A DNA stretch of 64,000 nucleotides from Rhizobiaceae bacterium CPCC 101076 (GCA_003347645.1 QDFX01000003.1:186001-250000), one strand, 5' to 3'; counted from the stretch's first letter, positions 34,388 to 42,910 are shown. Numbers and translations are program-made. The notes: generated from the letters alone by a model not told the origin.

Positions 34388-35247
34388 GCCTGACCTCCCA
34401 GTTGTTCGAGAGGTCGCGTCGCGCGCTTGAACAGCGCCAGAACAATGATCGTGAAAGCGAGCCCGGCCAGGCTCAGCGCCGCCGCGAACGGGAAATTGAA
34501 CGAGGCGAAACCGAGCTGATAGACCAGCGTCGAGATCGTATTCACCTGACCGCCGCCGATCAGTTGCGGTGTCGCGAAGGCGCTGAATGTCCAGGCGAAG
34601 GCCGTGGTCACGCCGGCGATGATGCCGGGCATGGACAGCGGCAGTGTCACGGTCAGGAAGGTTCGGGCAGGGCTCGCGCCGAGACTGGCGGCGGCCTTCT
34701 CATAACCTTGGTCGATATGGGAGATTGCGGCCGAGAGCATGATCACCATGACGGGCAGGGTGACGTGCACCAGCGCGACGACGACGCCGAACGTCGTGAA
34801 CATCATCTGGAGTGGCCGATCGATCAGGCCGAGATTGAGCAACACGCTGTTCACGAAGCCCGAATTGCCGAGCACGATGATCCAGGAATAGGTGCGCACG
34901 ACTTCGCCGAGGAACAGCGGCGTGACAGCGGTGACCAGCAGCGCGGATTTCAGGACGCGGCTCTTCGCGCGCACGAGCATGAAGGCGAGCGGATAAGCGA
35001 GCACCAGCGTGATGAGAGCGGTCTCGATGCAAATCAGCAGCGTATCGAGGAATGCCCGCGCATAGATCGGCTTGCCCATCTGCGCGAAATTGCCGAGCGA
35101 GAAGCCGCCGGGCTCGAGCTCACCCGGGATGTAGGCCCTCAGGCTGAACTGCAGGATGGCAATGACCGCTGCGCTGAAACCCACCGCGATCAATGCGGCC
35201 GGCGACACGAACAGTCGCAGGAAGGGGCGGTCGGATAGGGCGGACAA
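34384..35247 (-). CDS. PotB-like ABC transporter permease
   Basis: A 287-residue permease with six membrane segments; EKAAASLGASPARTFLTVTLPLSMPG is the coupling loop. The start codon is TTG at 35247, with AAGGAGA 8 bp upstream deciding the choice. A stable hairpin (35265-35290) separates it from the binding-protein gene, a common way of making more binding protein than permease. Confidence 0.9.
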   Translation of the reverse strand: MSALSDRPFLRLFVSPAALIAVGFSAAVIAILQFSLRAYIPGELEPGGFSLGNFAQMGKPIYARAFLDTLLICIETALITLVLAYPLAFMLVRAKSRVLKSALLVTAVTPLFLGEVVRTYSWIIVLGNSGFVNSVLLNLGLIDRPLQMMFTTFGVVVALVHVTLPVMVIMLSAAISHIDQGYEKAAASLGASPARTFLTVTLPLSMPGIIAGVTTAFAWTFSAFATPQLIGGGQVNTISTLVYQLGFASFNFPFAAALSLAGLAFTIIVLALFKRATRPLEQLGGQA

Positions 35248-35264
35248 TGCCGGGTCTCCTTGTG

Positions 35265-35290
35265 GAGGCGGAGCGGTCTGGCTCCGCCTC
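35265..35290 (-). other. Intercistronic hairpin between binding protein and permease genes
   Basis: GAGGCGGAGC and GCTCCGCCTC form a perfect 10-bp stem around a 6-nt loop. On the - strand it directly follows the binding-protein stop and is not followed by a U-tract, so transcript protection or attenuation is more likely than full termination. Confidence 0.6.
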
Positions 35291-35300
35291 TTTCAGCCGT

Positions 35301-36332
35301 TCAGCGAGCGATCATGTTCTCGGCGAACCATTTGCGCCATTCGCCGGTCTTCTCGGCGCGAAGCTTGTGGTCGATGATGATCGCCTGGGACTTCCACTGC
35401 TCGGGAGTGGTGAACACCCCCGGAAGAGCCGCGGTCTCGGGCTTCAGCTTTGCATTGTCGACCACCGGGCTGCCTTTCTTGAACTCGGCGATGGCGGCCT
35501 GCACGTCCGGGTCGAGCGCGGCGTTGATGAATTTGTAGGCAAGCTCGCTCTTCTTCGTGCCAGCCATGACCGCCATCGTGTCGACGCCGAGCACCGCGCC
35601 TTCCTTGGGGATGATGATCTCGACCGGAACGCCCTGCGATTTCATGTAATAACCGTTCATCGACAGCAGGACCTGGATCGGCGTCTCACCGGTCGACAGC
35701 AGCTGCTGACTGTTGGCGTCGTTGGTATAGAAGGCCTTGAAATTCGGCTTCAGTTCGAGAAGCTTCGCCTGGCCCTTTTCCCACGTCGCCGCGTCGCCGC
35801 CTGACAGCATGGCCGAGACCACCATGATGTGGCTCGGATCGAAGTCCGGCGAGGCGAGCATGCCCTTGAACTCGGGTTTCCAGAGATCCGCCCAGCTTTC
35901 GATCTTGGCGCCTTTGGGCAGAAGGTCGGGACGATATCCGATCGTATAGACATAGGCCCAAGAGCCAATGTGGTAGGGGCTGATCTTCGCCTGCTCGACA
36001 AGATGCGAGGCATTCGGGATCTTCGACAGGTCGAGCTGCTCGTAGAGGCCGTCGTTCGCGTACAGCCAGCCGACATGCGAGGTGGTGAAGGTGATGTCGC
36101 TCTCGGGCGCGCCCTTGGCGAGCTTGGCCTTGTTGAGGCGGTCGATCGTGCCACCGGTGATGTACTCGACCGCGACACCCGTATCCGCCGTGAACTTCTT
36201 GGCGATGGTTTCGGCGATGAGATCGCGGAAGCTGCCGCCCCAGGTGCTGACGACGAGTTTTTCCTGAGCTTGGGCCGGCCCTGCCAACAATGCGGCGGCC
36301 ACGGCCATTGCCGAGATGATGTGTCTTTTCAC
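35301..36332 (-). CDS. ABC transporter substrate-binding protein, PotD-like (extracellular solute-binding family)
   Basis: A 343-residue periplasmic protein, signal MKRHIISAMAVAAALLAG-PAQA. KLVVSTWGGSFRDLIAET is the opening common to the spermidine/putrescine/opine branch (PotD, AgtB), with WADLWKPEFKGM and a late AYKFINAALDP. Polyamine, opine or betaine-like ligands are all possible. The start codon is GTG with AAGGAG upstream. The 279 bp region before it is AT-rich and carries a large palindrome. Operon order: binding protein, hairpin, two permeases, ATPase. Confidence 0.9.
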   Translation of the reverse strand: MKRHIISAMAVAAALLAGPAQAQEKLVVSTWGGSFRDLIAETIAKKFTADTGVAVEYITGGTIDRLNKAKLAKGAPESDITFTTSHVGWLYANDGLYEQLDLSKIPNASHLVEQAKISPYHIGSWAYVYTIGYRPDLLPKGAKIESWADLWKPEFKGMLASPDFDPSHIMVVSAMLSGGDAATWEKGQAKLLELKPNFKAFYTNDANSQQLLSTGETPIQVLLSMNGYYMKSQGVPVEIIIPKEGAVLGVDTMAVMAGTKKSELAYKFINAALDPDVQAAIAEFKKGSPVVDNAKLKPETAALPGVFTTPEQWKSQAIIIDHKLRAEKTGEWRKWFAENMIAR

Positions 36333-36427
36333 TGACGCGACTCCTTGTTGAAATTGTCAGATCGCCTGTAGCAAATGGCGTGCCAGCTAAAGTAATGACG
36401 CTAATCAAAGATTGATTATTGGTGATG

Positions 36428-36498
36428 CTTCTAGAAGTATATGTAGAGTGAAGACACAAGTGTTCACACGTATTCTCGGAAGAATACTGAGTGAACAC
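36428..36498. promoter_or_regulatory. Large palindromic operator region upstream of the PotD-like gene
   Basis: GTGTTCAC (36460-36467) pairs with GTGAACAC (36491-36498), and GTATTCT pairs with AGAATAC around a CGGA centre, giving a 39-bp nested palindrome. A perfect 10-bp palindrome CTTCTAGAAG lies at 36428-36437. The gap 36333-36611 otherwise holds no gene I can see and is markedly AT-rich. No U-tract follows, so an operator is more likely than a terminator, though it could also end transcripts of the GhrA-like operon. Confidence 0.5.
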
Positions 36499-36611
36499 AT
36501 ATTCGACGACGGATCGTTCGATTGACCCCGCCTCTGAGACAGCGTGTCCCCAAGAGGTGGATCAGTAAAATATTTTTAGTTTTTGATTTGCATCGAGAAA
36601 TCAGATGCAGA

Positions 36612-37544
36612 TCAGTAGCCGCGTTTCACATCCACGCAAAAATCCAGCTTTTCACCGATGCGAACGCGGCGGATGTTCTCTGCAATCTGCGGTGCAGCAG
36701 AGGAGGGTAGGGCGATCGACGCCAGATGGGGCGTGATCAGGACGTTCGGCAAAGTCCAGAGAACATCGTCCGCAGGAAGCGGCTCGGTCTGGAACACATC
36801 CAGCGTCGCTTCGGCTATCCGGCCGCCTTGCAGTGCCGCAACGAGCGCCTGCTGGTCGACGATGTCGCCGCGCGAGACATTGATGAGCTTCGCGCCTTTC
36901 GGCAGCAGCGACAGTTCGCGAGCTCCGATCCGGCCTCGTGTTTCCGGGGTGGCGGGCAGCATTACAACCAGAATATCGGTTTCGGCGAGTACCTGATCGA
37001 GTGCGTCGGCTCCGGCGAAGCAACTGACGCCTTCGATATCCTTGAGAGAGCGAGACCAGCCACGGACGTCGAAGCCTTGGCGCACGAGTTCGCCCGCCGC
37101 ATATCCGCCGAGCTCACCGAGCCCAAGCACGCTGACGCGGATGTCTCGTGCTTCTCGCGGGTGGACGTAGTGCCATCGATGCTCGCGCTGCGCCCGCTCG
37201 AAGACCGGGATGTCTCGGGCATAGCGAAGCACTGCGAAGAGCACGAAGCCGGCCATCATCCGAGACATGTTCGGATCGGACAATCGCGTGATCGGAACGT
37301 CCGGCAGGTCGTCGCGCCCGACAAGGGAATCCACGCCGGCGCCGAGATTGATCACCAGCTTGAGGTTCGGATAACGCGCGAAGAACCCCGCCGGTGGGTT
37401 CCAGACGAGCGCATAGCGGACGGAGGCCGGATCCAGGGCCTCATCGGCCCGACGAATGTCAAGGTCCGGAAGCCCGCTCTCGAGCGCCTTCCGCCAGGCG
37501 TCGAAATCGTCGAACTGGCTATAGAAAATCAGTGTGTCGCGCAT
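36612..37544 (-). CDS. ghrA: Glyoxylate/hydroxypyruvate reductase A-like 2-hydroxyacid dehydrogenase
   Basis: A 310-residue reductase of the GhrA subgroup: WNPPAGFFARYPNLKLVINLGAGVDS, Rossmann GLGELGGYAA, Arg in NVSRGDIVD, Glu in DVFQTEPLP and His in ITPHLAS. It reduces glyoxylate, hydroxypyruvate or similar 2-oxo acids with NADPH. As last gene of the TRAP/enolase-superfamily operon it probably handles a 2-oxo acid formed by dehydration of an imported hydroxy acid (inference). Confidence 0.88.
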   Translation of the reverse strand: MRDTLIFYSQFDDFDAWRKALESGLPDLDIRRADEALDPASVRYALVWNPPAGFFARYPNLKLVINLGAGVDSLVGRDDLPDVPITRLSDPNMSRMMAGFVLFAVLRYARDIPVFERAQREHRWHYVHPREARDIRVSVLGLGELGGYAAGELVRQGFDVRGWSRSLKDIEGVSCFAGADALDQVLAETDILVVMLPATPETRGRIGARELSLLPKGAKLINVSRGDIVDQQALVAALQGGRIAEATLDVFQTEPLPADDVLWTLPNVLITPHLASIALPSSAAPQIAENIRRVRIGEKLDFCVDVKRGY

Positions 37545-37551
37545 CGGTCGT

Positions 37552-37794
37552 TCACTTCAGCATCGGCCCGATCGCCGTACGTTCCCGCATGAAATAGAAG
37601 CCGTCCTGCTCGATCGCGATCGTCGCGTCCTCGAACTCCGGAAAGCGGGTAGATTCGATACGGCGGAAGTCTTCCCAATAGCCGCTCTCGTCGATCATCG
37701 GTAGTGCCGTCAGGCCGTCCACCGGCATCACCGCCCAGATCTTGGACCGGACATTGGTGCCGCGAACCCAGTTCATGATCGTCCACTCAGCCAA
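37552..37794 (-). CDS. Small uncharacterised protein
   Basis: An 80-residue protein with no recognised family, rich in Trp, Phe and acidic residues (ESGYWEDFRRIESTRFPEFED). It fits tightly between the GST gene (30 bp) and the GhrA-like gene (7 bp) on the same strand, and its codon usage looks like its neighbours, which supports a real gene. A second ATG at 37776 is possible. No signal peptide or membrane segment. Confidence 0.55.
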   Translation of the reverse strand: MAEWTIMNWVRGTNVRSKIWAVMPVDGLTALPMIDESGYWEDFRRIESTRFPEFEDATIAIEQDGFYFMRERTAIGPMLK

Positions 37795-37824
37795 GATACT
37801 TCTCCAGTTCAGGTGCGGGACCGC

Positions 37825-38427
37825 TCAGGCGTCCATCGGCACGGTCATCTTCATCGACGGGCGTTCGGAAAACGCGGCGAACCAATCCGCCAGTAGCGGG
37901 TGAGGCGAGCGCCAGTCGATCTCGGGATAGCGAAAGTCGAGATAACCGAGGGCGCAGCCGCAGGCGATTGCGCCGATAGTAAGATTGGAAGGCACATTGT
38001 CCGCCATGCTAGCAACCGCACGATGGACCTTGGCGAGCTGAGCGTCGCGCCAGCCCTGCCACTGACGTTCGGCTGGTCGCATCAATGCCTCATAGCGCGC
38101 GCCGAGCGCGGCATCGATCAGGCCGTCGCCGAGTGCCTGTTGGGTCAGCGCCCGCCAGCGGGCCTTGCCTCCTGCCGGGAACACTTTGACGCCCGACGAG
38201 CGCGCGTCGAGGAATTCGCAGATCACCCGGCTGTCGAACAAGGTCTCTCCGTCGACGACCAATGCTGGGATCTTCCCGAGCGGATTGGCGCGATTCAGGT
38301 CCTCATTGGGCGTGACCGGGCTTGCGGTGGTGAACACGATCTCGATGTCGTCGACTTGGCCGGTCTCATGCGCGACGACCATCACCTTCCGCGTATAGGC
38401 GGACGTTGGCGCGTAAAGCAGCTTCAT
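37825..38427 (-). CDS. Glutathione S-transferase family protein
   Basis: A 200-residue GST. The N-terminal thioredoxin fold starts LLYAPTSAYTRKVMVVAHE, with Ser/Thr near residue 8-10 in the catalytic position, NPLGKIPALVVDGETLFDSRVICEFLD for glutathione binding (cis-Pro and the ES/DS motif), and an all-helical C-terminus. It could isomerise, dehalogenate or cleave an ether or thioether of the imported substrate; no choice is possible from sequence. It starts 10 bp after the TRAP permease stop. Confidence 0.88.
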   Translation of the reverse strand: MKLLYAPTSAYTRKVMVVAHETGQVDDIEIVFTTASPVTPNEDLNRANPLGKIPALVVDGETLFDSRVICEFLDARSSGVKVFPAGGKARWRALTQQALGDGLIDAALGARYEALMRPAERQWQGWRDAQLAKVHRAVASMADNVPSNLTIGAIACGCALGYLDFRYPEIDWRSPHPLLADWFAAFSERPSMKMTVPMDA

Positions 38428-38437
38428 GGCTGTTCCC

Positions 38438-39718
38438 TCAGTCCTTCATGTAGTTCGGTAGCCAGGTGCTGATCTCCGGCACCGCCATCAGCAGGATGGT
38501 GAAGAGGATGATCGCCACGAAGAACGGAATGCAGGCCTTGAACACTCGGATCTGATCCACGTTTGCGATCCGGCCGGAAATAATGAGCGCAATCCCGATC
38601 GGCGGATGGAGTTGGCCGATGACGACCGCCATCACCATGAGTACGCCGAAATGCACGAGGTCGATCTGGTAAGCCAGCAAGGTCGGCATGATGACCGGGA
38701 TCAAAACCGGGATCAGCGGATCGATGAACATGCCGGCGATGATCGCGAGAACCATCAGCGCGGCGAGGCGCATGAACATACTGTCGCCGACTGCCAGCAC
38801 ATCGACGAAGGTGGCGAGCGCCTCCGGTACATGGGCGCTGGCGAGGCTGACCCCGAGCGCGCCGGACAGGCCGACCATCAGGAGGAGCTCGCCGGATAGC
38901 TGCACGGAGGCGAGTCCTGCTCGATAGATCTCGCGCGGGCCAATGCTGCGGTAGACGAAGACGGACACGAGCAGCGCATAGACGACGCCGAACGCGCCGC
39001 CCTCGGTTGGCGTGAACACGCCGATCGTGGTTCCGCCGACGATGATCAGCGGCATTCCAATCGAGAAGAACGCGGCCTTGAACGTGGTCCAGATTTCGGA
39101 CCAGGAGAGATCGCCGTGGCGCGGGAAATTGCGGGTGCGGGCGAGGACGAACACCACGCCCATGAAGACGAGCCCCATGAGAATGCCGGGGATGATGCCG
39201 GCCATGAACAGCGCGCCGAGTGAGGTGCCGGTTACCGCCGAATAGAGGATCATCGGCGAACTCGGCGGGATCATCGGGCCGACACCGGAGGAGGCGGCGC
39301 AGGTCGCGGCCGCGAAACCCGGGCTGTAGCCCTCCTTCTTCATCGCCGGGATGGTGATCGAGCCGGTGCCTGCGATGTCCGCGGTCGAGGAACCGAACAT
39401 GCCGCCGAGGAAGATGCTGGTGACGACGTCGACCTGCGCGAGGCCGCCGCGCATCCAGCCGACCAGCGAATGGGCGAAGTCGAACAGCCGGGATGACAGG
39501 CCACCGACATTCATCAGCACGCCGGCCAGCACGAACAAGGGCAAGGACAGGAGCGAGTAGTCGCCGAGCCCATTCAGGATCGACTGGGGCATGACCAGCG
39601 CCCATTGCCCGCCCAGCCAAAGTCCAATGGCGACCGCGCCAGTCAGCGCCGCAATCATCGGAACCCCGATGACCAAGAGAAAGACGAGAAGCGAAATGCC
39701 GATGAGGGCGCCGACCAT
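38438..39718 (-). CDS. dctM: TRAP transporter large permease DctM
   Basis: A 426-residue membrane protein of the DctM family with about twelve hydrophobic segments. GGMFGSSTADIAGTGSI, GVGPMIPPSSPMILY and PTEGGAFGVVYAL are the standard family motifs. Intact throughout, unlike the first TRAP system in the window. It carries Na+-coupled uptake with DctQ and DctP. Confidence 0.93.
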   Translation of the reverse strand: MVGALIGISLLVFLLVIGVPMIAALTGAVAIGLWLGGQWALVMPQSILNGLGDYSLLSLPLFVLAGVLMNVGGLSSRLFDFAHSLVGWMRGGLAQVDVVTSIFLGGMFGSSTADIAGTGSITIPAMKKEGYSPGFAAATCAASSGVGPMIPPSSPMILYSAVTGTSLGALFMAGIIPGILMGLVFMGVVFVLARTRNFPRHGDLSWSEIWTTFKAAFFSIGMPLIIVGGTTIGVFTPTEGGAFGVVYALLVSVFVYRSIGPREIYRAGLASVQLSGELLLMVGLSGALGVSLASAHVPEALATFVDVLAVGDSMFMRLAALMVLAIIAGMFIDPLIPVLIPVIMPTLLAYQIDLVHFGVLMVMAVVIGQLHPPIGIALIISGRIANVDQIRVFKACIPFFVAIILFTILLMAVPEISTWLPNYMKD

Positions 39719-39744
39719 TGCGTGAAAGCCTCGTTTGTTGGTGG

Positions 39745-40350
39745 TCAGGCCTTGGCGGCCAGCAGACGCCCGCCTTCGACGATGAAGGCAAGGACGACGA
39801 GAATGGCGCCGATGAACAGCGCCGAGGTGAACCAGCTCGTGGGCAGGTCGAGATAGAGAGTGGTGTCATTGCCGAAGAGCTTCAGCTGGTTGAAACCGCC
39901 GACGGCGACGTAACAGAACGCGGCTGCTGAAAAGACGCTGGCGAAGATGTCCACGGACCTGCGCAGCCGCGGCGGCATCATGTCCATGAAGTATTCGATG
40001 CGGATCAGCTCCCGCTGGCGGATCGACAGATACACGCCGCACATCGCGAGCCAGGGCATCAGCGCCACGATCAGTTCGTCGGCCCAGATGACGGTGAAGT
40101 TGAAGATGTAGCGCGTCGTCGCATTGCCGAAGATCAGCAAGGTGATCCCGCCCAGGATCGCGACGCCCACGAACCCGATCAGTCCATCGATAACACGCTC
40201 GACGGGCGTCTCGGCCTGACGAAATCCGAGCTCGAATTCGCTCAGCGCGTCCTGAGCTGAAATCTCGAGATCGATCGGCGTTCCATCGCCGGCATATTCC
40301 ACCGGCTCGTGCGGCCCAGGTCGGGCTTGATGCTGATTGCGCTTGTCCAT
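39745..40350 (-). CDS. dctQ: TRAP transporter small permease DctQ
   Basis: A 201-residue protein: a hydrophilic 60-residue N-terminus, longer than usual, then four membrane segments with FNFTVIWADELIVALMPWLAM and RQRELIRIEYFMD typical of DctQ. Start at 40350 (MDKRNQH). Separated from dctP by about 105 bp that holds two strong hairpins. Confidence 0.88.
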   Translation of the reverse strand: MDKRNQHQARPGPHEPVEYAGDGTPIDLEISAQDALSEFELGFRQAETPVERVIDGLIGFVGVAILGGITLLIFGNATTRYIFNFTVIWADELIVALMPWLAMCGVYLSIRQRELIRIEYFMDMMPPRLRRSVDIFASVFSAAAFCYVAVGGFNQLKLFGNDTTLYLDLPTSWFTSALFIGAILVVLAFIVEGGRLLAAKA

Positions 40351-40371
40351 GATCCACAATCCTAAGGCTGC

Positions 40372-40446
40372 GACCCGCGCACTCCTGACAGTGGGAGCAC
40401 GCGGGTCACGAACGATGATCGGCACGGGCCTGCGAGACCCGTGCCG
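40372..40446 (-). other. Two intercistronic hairpins between dctP and dctQ
   Basis: Hairpin 1: GACCCGCG (40372-40379) with CGCGGGTC (40400-40407), plus an inner CTCC/GGAG pair. Hairpin 2: CGGCACGGG (40420-40428) with CCCGTGCCG (40438-40446). They follow the binding-protein stop on the - strand and lack a U-tract. A role in raising binding-protein over permease output is inferred. Confidence 0.55.
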
Positions 40447-40455
40447 AGCTTGCGT

Positions 40456-41442
40456 TTACTTCACGGCTTCAAGCGTCGCCTTCACGAGATCGGCGCCGGC
40501 GATCTTGCCGACGGCGTCGTAGAGAGGCGCGGCGGCCTTCTTGAACGAGTCGACTTCAATTTCGGCAATCTGGATCTTGCCGCCGTCGCGCAGTTGCTTG
40601 ATCAGTTCCTGATCCTTCTGCGTGCCGATCTCGCGCACTGCCACGGCAGCCTCATGCGCCGCGGCCTTCACAGCAGCCTTCTGCTCAGGCGTAAGGCTGT
40701 CGAACTTCGCCTTGTTCATGGTCAGTGTGACCGGCGTGTAGACGTGGTTCGAGATCGAGAGGTATTTCTGCACCTCGTTGAAGGACTGCCCGACGATGTC
40801 GACGAGCGGGTTCTCCTGGCCGTCGACCGTGCCGCTCTGGAGCGCGACGTAGACTTCCGAGAAGCTCATGTTCACCGGCGAGGCGCCGAAGGTCTTGAAC
40901 ATCAGAACCCGGGTCGGGCTGCCCGGCACGCGGATCTTCATGCCCTTGAAGTCGGCGGGCGTCTTGATCGGGCGGACATTGTTGGTCATCTGCCGGAAGC
41001 CGATCTCGCCGAAAGCGAGCAGTTCGAGGCCGGCCTTCTCGCGCAGCGAGACGCGCAGCTTCTCGCCGACATCGCCGTCCAGCACCTTGGCGACGACCGT
41101 CCGATCCTTGAACAGGAACGGCAGGTCGAAGACCGAGAAGCTCTTGTCCATCTGCACGATGTCCGAGCCGAACGGATAGACGTCGATCTGGCCGGTGCGG
41201 ACCTGCTGCGCATGCACCGTCTCGTCGCCCAGCGTACCGCTGTGGAAGTATTCGAGCACTAGGCCATCGCCGAGCTTGGTCTTGAGATTCTCGTTGAACT
41301 TCTCGGCGATGACGCTGTCGAGGGAGTTCGGCGGCGAGGAACTCGATACGCGAAGCTTCAGCGCATCCGCCGAGGCCTCTCCCGCCAACATGCATGTACT
41401 TAGAACAATGGCGCTGAGAAGCGCCTTCATGGAAATTGTCAT
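40456..41442 (-). CDS. dctP: TRAP transporter periplasmic binding protein DctP
   Basis: A 328-residue DctP with a Sec signal (MKALLSAIVLSTCMLAGEASA). LKLRVSSSSPPNSLDSVIAEKF, the GMKIRVPGSPTRV arginine motif that binds the solute carboxylate, then SEVYVALQSGTVDGQENP are all typical. Substrates of such proteins are C4 acids or sugar acids; the enolase-superfamily enzyme next door favours a hydroxy or sugar acid (inference). AGGAGG lies ahead of the ATG. Confidence 0.92.
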   Translation of the reverse strand: MTISMKALLSAIVLSTCMLAGEASADALKLRVSSSSPPNSLDSVIAEKFNENLKTKLGDGLVLEYFHSGTLGDETVHAQQVRTGQIDVYPFGSDIVQMDKSFSVFDLPFLFKDRTVVAKVLDGDVGEKLRVSLREKAGLELLAFGEIGFRQMTNNVRPIKTPADFKGMKIRVPGSPTRVLMFKTFGASPVNMSFSEVYVALQSGTVDGQENPLVDIVGQSFNEVQKYLSISNHVYTPVTLTMNKAKFDSLTPEQKAAVKAAAHEAAVAVREIGTQKDQELIKQLRDGGKIQIAEIEVDSFKKAAAPLYDAVGKIAGADLVKATLEAVK

Positions 41443-41473
41443 ACCCCTGCCTCCTGCGAATAACGGGCGCCCG

Positions 41474-42568
41474 TCAGACTTCGACGAGCGTTTCCTTCAG
41501 CCTCTCTTTGTTCAGCGTGACGCCGAATCCCGGTGCCTGCGGTATCGCCACCCGGCCGTTCACGGCCTTGGGAGGGTCGACGAACATCTGGGCCTCGACC
41601 TGCTCGGTACCGACATGGATCTCTGCGAGCGTGCCGTTGCGGAAACCCGCAACGTGGTGCAGGCACCAGACGCCGCCACCGCCCGCGTCGGACAAAGGCT
41701 TGTTGTAGATTTGGGAGAGATGAGCGACCCGGCGGGTCTCGGTCATGCCGCCGTTGTACATGCTGTTCGGCATGAAGATGTCGATCGCGTCATGCTCGAC
41801 CCATTCGCGGAAACGCAGCGCGTGGCCGTCCATCTGTCCGGCGGACAACGGGATCGTTGTGCGTTTCCGCAGCATGCCGAGATCGCGCGCGTCGACCCGG
41901 CGCAGCGGGTCCTCGAACCACGCTATGTTGTAGTCTTCGATCAGCGGGCATAGCCGCGCGGCGTCTTCGAGGCCGATGCTCTCGTTGGCGTCGATCGCGA
42001 GCAGGATGTCGTCGCCGAGCGCCTCGCGCACTGCCCGCACGCGCCTGGCGTCCTCGAGAACGCCGAGCTTGCTGCCGACCAGCATCTTCAGCCTTGTATG
42101 GCCCTCGGCGACCAGCCTCCGGCCGGCTTCGATCAGGTGGTCGATGTCGTAGGCGGCGAAGCCATAGGTGACGTAGACGTCCGCATAATCCTTGGCGCCG
42201 CCGAGGAGTTGCGCCACCGACCGGCCGCTTGCCTTGCCGATGATATCCCAGAGGGCAAGATCGATGCATGACAGGGCGGCCAGGTTGATACCGGTCATCG
42301 AGCCGCGCTCGGAGATTAGCGGCTGCAGGCGCGCGTGGATCTTTTCGAGGTCGCGCGGGTCCATGTCGATGACGGCCGGACCGAGATGCTTCGCGACGCT
42401 GGCCGCGACGCCGTGCCAGAGAAAGCGCGACGCCATCCCGATTCCAACATGGCCGTCATCGGTCTCGATCTCGCAGATGATGCGGTAGTCGTCCTCGATC
42501 GGTTTGTTGATCAGCGGAACGAAGTTCTCGAAGCGATGAACGCTGACTCGGACGTCCTTGATCTTCAT
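41474..42568 (-). CDS. Mandelate racemase/muconate lactonizing enzyme family protein
   Basis: A 364-residue enolase-superfamily protein: N-terminal capping domain (1-125) and a TIM barrel. Metal ligands Asp (AIDANES) and Glu (FEDPL) are clear; at the third ligand site a Gln stands where most members have Glu (SAGQMDG), and the loop that carries the catalytic His in mandelate racemase reads SDAGGGG. Only one Lys of the KxK motif is evident (RLKML). It probably dehydrates or epimerises a hydroxy acid brought in by the adjacent TRAP system, but substrate cannot be predicted. First gene of the operon. Confidence 0.87.
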   Translation of the reverse strand: MKIKDVRVSVHRFENFVPLINKPIEDDYRIICEIETDDGHVGIGMASRFLWHGVAASVAKHLGPAVIDMDPRDLEKIHARLQPLISERGSMTGINLAALSCIDLALWDIIGKASGRSVAQLLGGAKDYADVYVTYGFAAYDIDHLIEAGRRLVAEGHTRLKMLVGSKLGVLEDARRVRAVREALGDDILLAIDANESIGLEDAARLCPLIEDYNIAWFEDPLRRVDARDLGMLRKRTTIPLSAGQMDGHALRFREWVEHDAIDIFMPNSMYNGGMTETRRVAHLSQIYNKPLSDAGGGGVWCLHHVAGFRNGTLAEIHVGTEQVEAQMFVDPPKAVNGRVAIPQAPGFGVTLNKERLKETLVEV

Positions 42569-42807
42569 ATCCGGCCTCCGTCGGACTGACGGCGCGAGTC
42601 AGCCGGAGCTGTCGCGATGCGCGGTTGAGATCGACTGGACTGCCTCACCTTCGGAACATCCTCGTTTGTGGCGCGAATGTTCGGTGTATTGGAGATAAAT
42701 AGTCAACTATAATCTACGTATATATATCACATAACGACAAATTTGTGCAGTTGTTCAAAAAAGATGCATGCATATGACGTCATTATAAACAGTAGCTAAA
42801 ACGTAAT
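42569..42807 (-). promoter_or_regulatory. AT-rich promoter region with three 10-bp palindromes
   Basis: No gene seen. Three perfect palindromes occur in 47 bp: ACAAATTTGT (42737-42746), ATGCATGCAT (42764-42773) and, directly adjoining, ATGACGTCAT (42774-42783). The stretch is strikingly AT-rich for this window and precedes the enolase-superfamily/TRAP operon. GntR- or LacI-type operators are plausible; no regulator gene accompanies the operon. Confidence 0.5.
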
Positions 42808-42856
42808 TCGAAAGACAAAAGCCTGATCGCTCAGAACTATATCCGAACGTCAGGCT
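42808..42856 (-). terminator. Rho-independent terminator of the monooxygenase operon
   Basis: On the - strand AGCCTGA and TCAGGCT form a 7-bp stem around a 23-nt loop, followed by TTTTGTCTTT. It lies about 55 bp after the last stop of the HpaB-like operon, so it probably ends that transcript before the next operon's promoter. Confidence 0.6.
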
Positions 42857-42910
42857 CTACAATAGAAAATTATGATTGCTGGCATCGATATATTCTAGAT
42901 TTGATCCTTC

